Assembly (NCBI RefSeq): GCF_001665235.1
Contig: NZ_LZSC01000011.1
Coordinates: 157,366 to 221,365 of the forward strand
Direction of reading: 5' to 3'
Length of the DNA stretch: 64,000 bases
Source of the DNA: Mycobacterium sp. 1100029.7
GTDB lineage: Bacteria > Actinomycetota > Actinomycetes > Mycobacteriales > Mycobacteriaceae
Shown: positions 59,215 to 64,000 of the stretch, piece after piece
Numbering within the stretch: the stretch's first letter is position 1
How the letters are laid out: every line of letters starts with the position of its first letter
Program-made: the position numbers and the translations under genes
The notes under the pieces: generated by a model
What the model was told of the DNA's origin: nothing
The model's input: the letters and a program-made list of their open reading frames with translations, nothing else
Databases searched by the model: none

Positions 59215-60425
59215 GTGACGCAGACGACGTCCGCGGCTCTGACAGCGGCGGAACCGGACAGGGCGTTGGCGAGCGGGAGCCCGACCAGGCGGCCCTGGCC
59301 GCGATGTCGAACCAGGAGCTGCTCGAACTAGGCGGCCGGATGGACGGCGTCGAGACCGTCTTCAAGGAGTCTCGCTGGCCGGTCGAGGGCACCAAGGCCG
59401 AGAAGCGCGCCGAGCGCGGCGTTGCCCTGTGGCTTTTGCTGGGCGGCGGCTTCGGGCTGGCGCTGCTGCTGATCTTCTTGTTCTGGCCGTGGGAGTACAA
59501 GCCCGAGGGCGACTCGGGCAACCTCGTCTACGCGCTGACCACCCCGCTGTATGGCCTGACCTTCGGCATGTCCATCCTGTCGATCGCGATCGGTGCCATC
59601 CTCTACCAGAAACGCTTTATCCCGGAAGAGATTTCGATTCAGGACCGCCACGACGGCGCGTCCCGCGACATCGACCGCAAGACGGTCGTGGCCAACCTGA
59701 CCGACGCGTTCGAGACGTCGACGATCGGGCGCCGCAAGCTGGTCGGCGCGTCGTTCGGGCTGGGGCTGGGCGCCTTCGGGCTCGGCACCCTGGTCGCGTT
59801 TGCCGGCGGCCTGATCAAGAACCCGTGGAAGCCGGTCGTTCCCACCGCCGACGGCCTCAAGGCCGTGCTGTGGACGTCGGGCTGGACCCCGCGCTTCCGC
59901 GGCGAGACGATCTTCCTGGCGCGCGCGACCGGTTCGCACACCGGCGCGCCGTTCGTCAAGATGCGCCCCGAGGACATCGACGCCGGTGGCATGGAGACCG
60001 TGTTCCCGTGGCGCGAGTCCGACGGCGACGGCACCACCGCGGAGTCGAAGGAAAAGCTGAACGCGATCCACATGGGTGTCCGTAATCCCGTGATGCTGAT
60101 CCGTATTCGGCCCAGCGACATGTCGCGAATGGTCAAGCGCCAGGGCCAGGAAAGCTTCAACTTCGGCCAGCTGTTCGCCTACACCAAGGTCTGCTCGCAT
60201 CTGGGCTGCCCGGCGTCGCTCTACGAGGAGCAGACCTACCGGATCCTGTGCCCGTGCCACCAGTCGCAGTTCGACGCACTGCATTTCGCCAAGCCGATCT
60301 TCGGCCCGGCGGCCCGTGCGCTGGCGCAGCTGCCGATCACCATCGACTCAAACGGGTATCTGGTTGCCAACGGCGACTTCATCGAGCCCGTCGGCCCTGC
60401 ATTCTGGGAGAGGACGACAACATGA
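59211..60425 (+). CDS. qcrA: Rieske iron-sulfur subunit QcrA
   Basis: This 404-residue Rieske protein of the actinobacterial type has three transmembrane helices (about residues 68-90, 104-126, 180-204). The 2Fe-2S ligands are C328-S-H330 (CSHLGC) and C347-P-C349-H350 (CPCHQSQFD), with a disulfide between C333 and C349. The long N-terminal region is acidic. The start ATG overlaps the qcrC stop, and its own stop overlaps qcrB by ATGA (60422-60425), so the three genes are translationally coupled. Confidence 0.97.
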   Translation: MSDADDVRGSDSGGTGQGVGEREPDQAALAAMSNQELLELGGRMDGVETVFKESRWPVEGTKAEKRAERGVALWLLLGGGFGLALLLIFLFWPWEYKPEGDSGNLVYALTTPLYGLTFGMSILSIAIGAILYQKRFIPEEISIQDRHDGASRDIDRKTVVANLTDAFETSTIGRRKLVGASFGLGLGAFGLGTLVAFAGGLIKNPWKPVVPTADGLKAVLWTSGWTPRFRGETIFLARATGSHTGAPFVKMRPEDIDAGGMETVFPWRESDGDGTTAESKEKLNAIHMGVRNPVMLIRIRPSDMSRMVKRQGQESFNFGQLFAYTKVCSHLGCPASLYEEQTYRILCPCHQSQFDALHFAKPIFGPAARALAQLPITIDSNGYLVANGDFIEPVGPAFWERTTT

Positions 60426-62074
60426 GTCCGAAACTGAGTCCCCCGAAAATCGGCGACGTCCTAGCCCGCCAGGGCGAGGACGTCGACAGCCGGTATCACC
60501 CGTCGGCGGCGGTGCGCAGGCAGCTCAACAAGGTCTTCCCGACGCACTGGTCGTTCCTGCTCGGTGAGATCGCGATGTACAGCTTCTTCGTGCTGCTGCT
60601 CACCGGCGTCTACCTGACGCTGTTCTTCGACCCGTCGATGGTCGACGTCACCTACAACGGTGTCTACCAGCCGCTGCGCGGTGTCGAGATGTCCCGTGCC
60701 TACGAGTCGGCACTGGACATCTCCTTCGAGATCCGCGGCGGCCTGTTCGTCCGTCAGGTCCACCACTGGGCCGCACTGATGTTCTCGGCGTCGATCATGG
60801 TGCACCTGGCACGCATCTTCTTCACCGGCGCGTTCCGGCGCCCCCGCGAGGCGAACTGGGTCATCGGTTCGCTGCTGCTGATCCTGTCGATGTTCGAGGG
60901 CTACTTCGGCTACTCGCTGCCCGACGACCTGCTGTCCGGCATCGGTCTGCGCGCCGCCCTGTCCTCGATCACGCTGGGCATGCCGGTGATCGGCACCTGG
61001 CTGCACTGGGCGCTGTTCGGCGGTGACTTCCCGGGCACCATCCTGATCCCCCGGATGTACGCCCTGCACATCCTGCTGATTCCGGGCATCATCCTGGCCC
61101 TGATCGGCGCGCACCTGGCCATGGTGTGGTTCCAGAAGCACACCCAATTCCCCGGCCCGGGACGCACCGAGCACAACGTCGTCGGCGTGCGCGTGATGCC
61201 GGTGTTCGCCGTCAAGTCCGGCGCGTTCTTCGCCGCGATCGTCGGTGTGCTGGGCCTGATGGGTGGCCTGCTGCAGATCAACCCGATCTGGAACCTGGGC
61301 CCCTACAAGCCATCTCAGGTGTCGGCCGGCTCGCAGCCCGACTTCTACATGATGTGGACCGAAGGCCTGGCGCGTATCTGGCCGCCGTGGGAGTTCTACT
61401 TCTGGCACCACACCATCCCCGCGGTGGTCTGGGTCGCGATCATCATGGGCCTGGTTTTCGGGCTGCTGGTCGTCTATCCGTTCCTGGAGAAGCGGTTCAG
61501 CGGCGACCGGGCGCACCACAACCTGCTGCAGCGCCCGCGCGACGTCCCGGTGCGGACCTCGATCGGCGCCATGGCGATCGCGTTCTACATGCTGCTGACG
61601 CTGTGCGCGATGAACGACATCATCGCGTTCACGTTCCACATCTCGCTGAACGCGACGACATGGATCGGACGTATCGGCATGGTGATCTTGCCGCCGTTCG
61701 TCTTCTTCGTCAGCTACCGCTGGTGTGTGAGCTTGCAGCGCAGCGACCGGGCGCTGCTCGAGCACGGCGTCGAGACCGGCATCATCAAGCGGCTGCCGCA
61801 GGGTGCCTACATCGAACTGCACCAGCCGCTGGGGCCGGTCGACGACCACGGCCACCCGATTCCGCTGGAATACCAGGGCGCGGCGATCCCCAACAAGATG
61901 AACAAGTTGGGCTCCGCCGGTTCGCCGGGTAGCGGCAGTTTCCTCTACGCCGACCCGCCGTCCGAGGACGCGGCGCTGCGCGAGGCACACCACGCCTCCG
62001 AGCAACGTGCCCTCACGGCGCTACGCGAACGGCAGGACACCAACGGCAACGGTTCGGCCAACGGCCACCACTAG
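60422..62074 (+). CDS. qcrB: Cytochrome b subunit QcrB
   Basis: This 550-residue polytopic cytochrome b of the bcc complex oxidises menaquinol. Haem ligands are expected at H114/H115 or H128 and at H216/H231 ([34 protein letters not shown]). The quinol-oxidation loop shows [19 protein letters not shown] with T313, the residue whose change gives resistance to imidazopyridines such as Q203 in M. tuberculosis. The C-terminal cytosolic tail is hydrophilic and ends [10 protein letters not shown]. It closes the ctaE-qcrCAB operon. Confidence 0.97.
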   Translation: MSPKLSPPKIGDVLARQGEDVDSRYHPSAAVRRQLNKVFPTHWSFLLGEIAMYSFFVLLLTGVYLTLFFDPSMVDVTYNGVYQPLRGVEMSRAYESALDISFEIRGGLFVRQVHHWAALMFSASIMVHLARIFFTGAFRRPREANWVIGSLLLILSMFEGYFGYSLPDDLLSGIGLRAALSSITLGMPVIGTWLHWALFGGDFPGTILIPRMYALHILLIPGIILALIGAHLAMVWFQKHTQFPGPGRTEHNVVGVRVMPVFAVKSGAFFAAIVGVLGLMGGLLQINPIWNLGPYKPSQVSAGSQPDFYMMWTEGLARIWPPWEFYFWHHTIPAVVWVAIIMGLVFGLLVVYPFLEKRFSGDRAHHNLLQRPRDVPVRTSIGAMAIAFYMLLTLCAMNDIIAFTFHISLNATTWIGRIGMVILPPFVFFVSYRWCVSLQRSDRALLEHGVETGIIKRLPQGAYIELHQPLGPVDDHGHPIPLEYQGAAIPNKMNKLGSAGSPGSGSFLYADPPSEDAALREAHHASEQRALTALRERQDTNGNGSANGHH

Positions 62075-62086
62075 CTCGCTGTCCCG

Positions 62087-62533
62087 TCAGGGGCAGCTGG
62101 TGGCGCGCTGCTGCTGAGCGGCCCGCAGGATCAAACCGGCGGTCAAGAACACCGGTTTCTCGCGGTCCGCCGCGAGTACCGGCAGGTCGGCTGCGCAGCG
62201 CAGCACCATCACCGCCAGCGCGCTGTAGGTCGCGTACGGAATGATCAACAAGTTGGCGCAACCGGTTTCGCCGTTGAGGGTCATCACGTGCTGGCGCTTC
62301 TGCTCCCAGCCCGGCCAGTTGAAGTCGGGCGGTCGTTGCAGGTGTTGCCAGTTGACGTTGATCGCCGTGATGTCTCCCAGCATCGGAGCCAGCACCGCGA
62401 CCAGGTCCGGCAATTCGTTGGTGATGCGGTCCGCGCGCGGCCACCATGCGCCGTCGATGACGCGGCCGAGCTCGCGAGCCACGGACAGCCGCACGGGATT
62501 GGATCGGCCTCGACCGCCGAGCGGACGGGTCAT
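62087..62533 (-). CDS. DUF5994 family protein
   Basis: This 148-residue protein has the DUF5994 signature VIDGAWWPRADRITNELPDLVAVLA and a middle WPGWEQKRQHVMTLNG, then NLLIIPYATYSALAVMVLRC. DUF5994 proteins are frequent in mycobacteria in several copies; function unknown. The ATG at 62533 (MTRPLGGRG) matches family starts; the frame is open to 62632. It is convergent with qcrB, with 12 bases between stops. I do not recall it here in M. tuberculosis. Confidence 0.83.
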   Translation of the reverse strand: MTRPLGGRGRSNPVRLSVARELGRVIDGAWWPRADRITNELPDLVAVLAPMLGDITAINVNWQHLQRPPDFNWPGWEQKRQHVMTLNGETGCANLLIIPYATYSALAVMVLRCAADLPVLAADREKPVFLTAGLILRAAQQQRATSCP

Positions 62534-62738
62534 GCGGGGCCCTTCGTCGTCGGCATCGCCCAACGGGTGCGGGGCGGCGGAGTAGAGGTCGCGCGCCGAT
62601 GCGGTATATGCCACCGCTGACAACGAAAACAACTCACGACTGACGCTACGCCACCGGGTCGCGCGCTTACCCGCCGCCCGCCAGCATCTGACCCGCGCGT
62701 CGTCCGCGGCACGTAGGCTGAGGGCAACGAAAGTGGGG

Positions 62739-62978
62739 ATGGATATGGCGATCCAGAACTGGAACGATGCACCGGAGATTCATCCCGCCGACATCCGCGT
62801 GGGTGATGTCATCGGCACCTCGCGACCAAGTCTGATGCGCTACACGGTCAAAATGATCGGCGCACCGCAGAAAAGTCCGGGCAAGTGGACCTTCTTCTGT
62901 CGCGACGCCGGTGGACTGCAGCACACCAGCACCGTCCACGACGACCAGCTAGTGCGTAGATACACGAAGGCTTCGTGA
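62739..62978 (+). CDS. Small conserved hypothetical protein (79 aa)
   Basis: This 79-residue soluble protein (MDMAIQNWNDAPEIHPADIR and on) has a beta-rich look: DVIGTSRPSLMRYTVKMIG, then KWTFFCRDAGG and a basic end VRRYTKAS. Ordinary amino-acid composition and codon use support coding. Start codons at 62733 (GTG), 62739 and 62745 are all possible; AAAGTGGGG is the only ribosome-site-like sequence. It is divergent from the DUF5994 gene and convergent with the Rv2197c-like gene. Function unknown. Confidence 0.65.
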   Translation: MDMAIQNWNDAPEIHPADIRVGDVIGTSRPSLMRYTVKMIGAPQKSPGKWTFFCRDAGGLQHTSTVHDDQLVRRYTKAS

Positions 62979-62994
62979 GACGGCGCACGAACGC

Positions 62995-63621
62995 CTAGTC
63001 CGCGGCGACCGCCGCGCGCAGCTGCCGCACGAACAGCCACTCGACCGCCGGCATCCCCGCGGTGATGAGCCCGGCCAACACGTAGCCGACCCACGCCGGA
63101 CCGTCATGCCCGACGGCCATCGCGTAGGTCGCGGCCGACACCGCGATCAGGGCGGCGCCGATGGTGCCCACCAGGACGACGGTGCCGCGCAACCACACCC
63201 GGTCCACCGCTTCGCCGGACCACTCCCCGACCGCCGCGGCGGCCCCCCGCTGCGTGCGGACCCGCTCCACCACCTTGCGCGCGGCGGCCGGACGGACGGG
63301 CGGGCGGCCCTGCAGCGCCGTGGACCTGACGACCGGCGGCTCGGTCTTGGTCATCCGGCGCGCCCGCAACAGCACCGGAATCGCCCCGGCGATGATCAAC
63401 GCGGACACGACGATGACGGCGTAGAGCACCCACGGCGTGCTGTGGGCGTCGCGGGCCGCGGTGTGAAAGCCTCGGCCCAGATCGGCCAGCGCGACGGCCG
63501 CGGCAACGCTGACGCCCAGCAGCAGCAGCCAGATCGCGGCGCACGCGCCGAGCAGGATCCGGTCGATGACGTCCGGCGGGATGTCGGACCCGCGCCGATA
63601 CGCGGAATAGCGGCTGACCAT
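62995..63621 (-). CDS. Membrane protein (Rv2197c-like)
   Basis: This 208-residue protein has four transmembrane helices in two pairs: about residues 19-42 and 60-82, and about 148-170 and 178-196. A basic cytosolic linker (RTQRGAAAAVGEWSGEA) lies between the pairs. The start ATG overlaps the mmpS3 stop (ATGA at 63618-63621), so the two are cotranscribed, as in M. tuberculosis. Function unknown. The DNA encoding its near-terminal [10 protein letters not shown] is repeated exactly for 30 bp at the start of the mmpS3 fragment (63968-63997). Confidence 0.88.
   Translation of the reverse strand: MVSRYSAYRRGSDIPPDVIDRILLGACAAIWLLLLGVSVAAAVALADLGRGFHTAARDAHSTPWVLYAVIVVSALIIAGAIPVLLRARRMTKTEPPVVRSTALQGRPPVRPAAARKVVERVRTQRGAAAAVGEWSGEAVDRVWLRGTVVLVGTIGAALIAVSAATYAMAVGHDGPAWVGYVLAGLITAGMPAVEWLFVRQLRAAVAAD
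63013..63042. repeat. 30-bp exact repeat, copy 1 (copy 2 at 63968-63997)
   Basis: The sequence from CGCGCGCAGC to AGCCACTC recurs without change at 63968-63997 in the same orientation. Copy 1 encodes [10 protein letters not shown] at the end of the Rv2197c-like protein. Copy 2 lies where the proline-rich part of MmpS3 should continue. Confidence 0.9.
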
Positions 63622-63995
63622 CAGCAGCTCGTCTGCGGTGCGTCGCCGTTGTTCGACGACAGCACCGTCCCGTCGCTGGTGGTGATCGAGCAGTTCAGCC
63701 TGCTGACCCGGAACAGGCTGGACGCCTGCACCGAGCCCACGTCGGACTGCGAGATCGGCGTGACCGTCATCGACCACGGGATGTAGACGTTGTGCTGCGT
63801 GCGCGACCGTCCCGAGGCGTCGACGTAGGTGACCGAGATGATGTCGCCCGGAGCCTTGGTCCCGGTCACCGAATACGTGACCTGCCGGGGGCCGGCCGGA
63901 GTCGTGCTCGTCGGCGGCGCGGGCGGAGCCGCGGTGGCCGACGAGGTGGCCGGCGGTGCGGGGCCGTCGCGCGCAGCTGCCGCACGAACAGCCAC
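63621..63995 (-). pseudogene. mmpS3: MmpS3, C-terminal part; upstream part replaced or broken
   Basis: The 124 residues visible carry the MmpS periplasmic domain ([20 protein letters not shown] to [14 protein letters not shown], end APQTSC), preceded by a Pro/Ala/Thr-rich stretch. Full-length MmpS3 is about 300 residues with an N-terminal cytosolic part and membrane helix. Here an in-frame TGA stands at 63996-63998, right before the first possible start (GTG at 63995). The adjoining 30 bp copies the end of the neighbouring gene. The gene is either disrupted by a short duplication, or the sequence near the window edge is misassembled. The C-terminal identification is firm. Confidence 0.6.
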
Positions 63996-63997
63996 TC
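63968..63997. repeat. 30-bp exact repeat, copy 2
   Basis: It is identical to 63013-63042, about 955 bp apart and in direct orientation. It marks the point where MmpS3 similarity stops. Homology ends sharply on both sides of the repeat. Confidence 0.9.
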
Positions 63998-64000
63998 ACG

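Overview
The window is a stretch of actinobacterial chromosome from a slow-growing, non-tuberculous Mycobacterium. It is GC-rich, and gene order follows the M. tuberculosis Rv2140c to Rv2198c segment almost gene for gene (comparison from memory of that genome; no search was run). It carries mycobacteria-specific genes (wag31, the mycobacterial FtsL-like protein, lppM, mptA, pknL, pimB', qcrCAB with a di-haem QcrC, mmpS3). I cannot name the species.

Layout. 1-4.6 kb: a 13E12-type DUF222/HNH protein with a perfect SOS box on its start codon, two tiny membrane proteins, an alpha/beta hydrolase, a PEBP protein and an M20 peptidase. 4.7-6.5 kb: tRNA-Leu(GAG) followed by a cobalt-type nitrile hydratase operon (beta, alpha, activator), which I do not recall from this place in M. 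tuberculosis. 6.7-12.7 kb: a phosphoribosyltransferase, then the division tail wag31, yggT, sepF, yggS, yfiH, ftsZ. 13-24 kb: ftsQ, murC, murG, ftsW, murD, mraY, murF, murE in tight, mostly overlapping minus-strand order. 24-25.8 kb: a divergent TetR/FAD-monooxygenase pair that splits the division and cell wall (dcw) cluster. 25.8-30.8 kb: pbpB, ftsL-like, rsmH, mraZ, preceded by two opposed arrays of TGGGG boxes that look like MraZ operators. 31-38.6 kb: a DUF3040 protein, an acetyltransferase, lppM, a methylenetetrahydrofolate-reductase-like protein, a prenyl synthase, mptA, and the Rv2175c/pknL pair. 38.6-40.9 kb: an insertion of a TetR regulator, an O-methyltransferase and a micro-lipoprotein, joined by one shared inverted repeat. 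41-57.6 kb: aroG, an exoribonuclease, a mannosyltransferase, a PlsC acyltransferase, an ATPase, SRPBCC proteins, fadD15, pimB', an NlpC/P60 endopeptidase, a DEDDh/GIY-YIG nuclease and trpD. 57.7-64 kb: the cytochrome bcc-aa3 genes ctaE-qcrC-qcrA-qcrB, two small hypotheticals, the Rv2197c homologue and a broken or truncated mmpS3.

The dominant theme is the cell envelope: peptidoglycan precursor synthesis (murC-F, mraY, murG), its polymerisation and remodelling (ftsW, pbpB, NlpC/P60), the divisome scaffold (ftsZ, ftsQ, sepF, wag31), lipoglycan mannosylation (pimB', mptA, the Rv2181-like enzyme) and Ser/Thr kinase control (pknL). The respiratory supercomplex closes the window.

The most interesting signals are regulatory. 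They are a TTTCAA-N6-TTGAAA operator shared by a TetR gene and a divergent methyltransferase/micro-lipoprotein promoter pair, the two opposed TGGGG arrays upstream of mraZ, a 14-bp palindrome before the nitrile hydratase operon, and two genes whose only sensible start codon is CTG.
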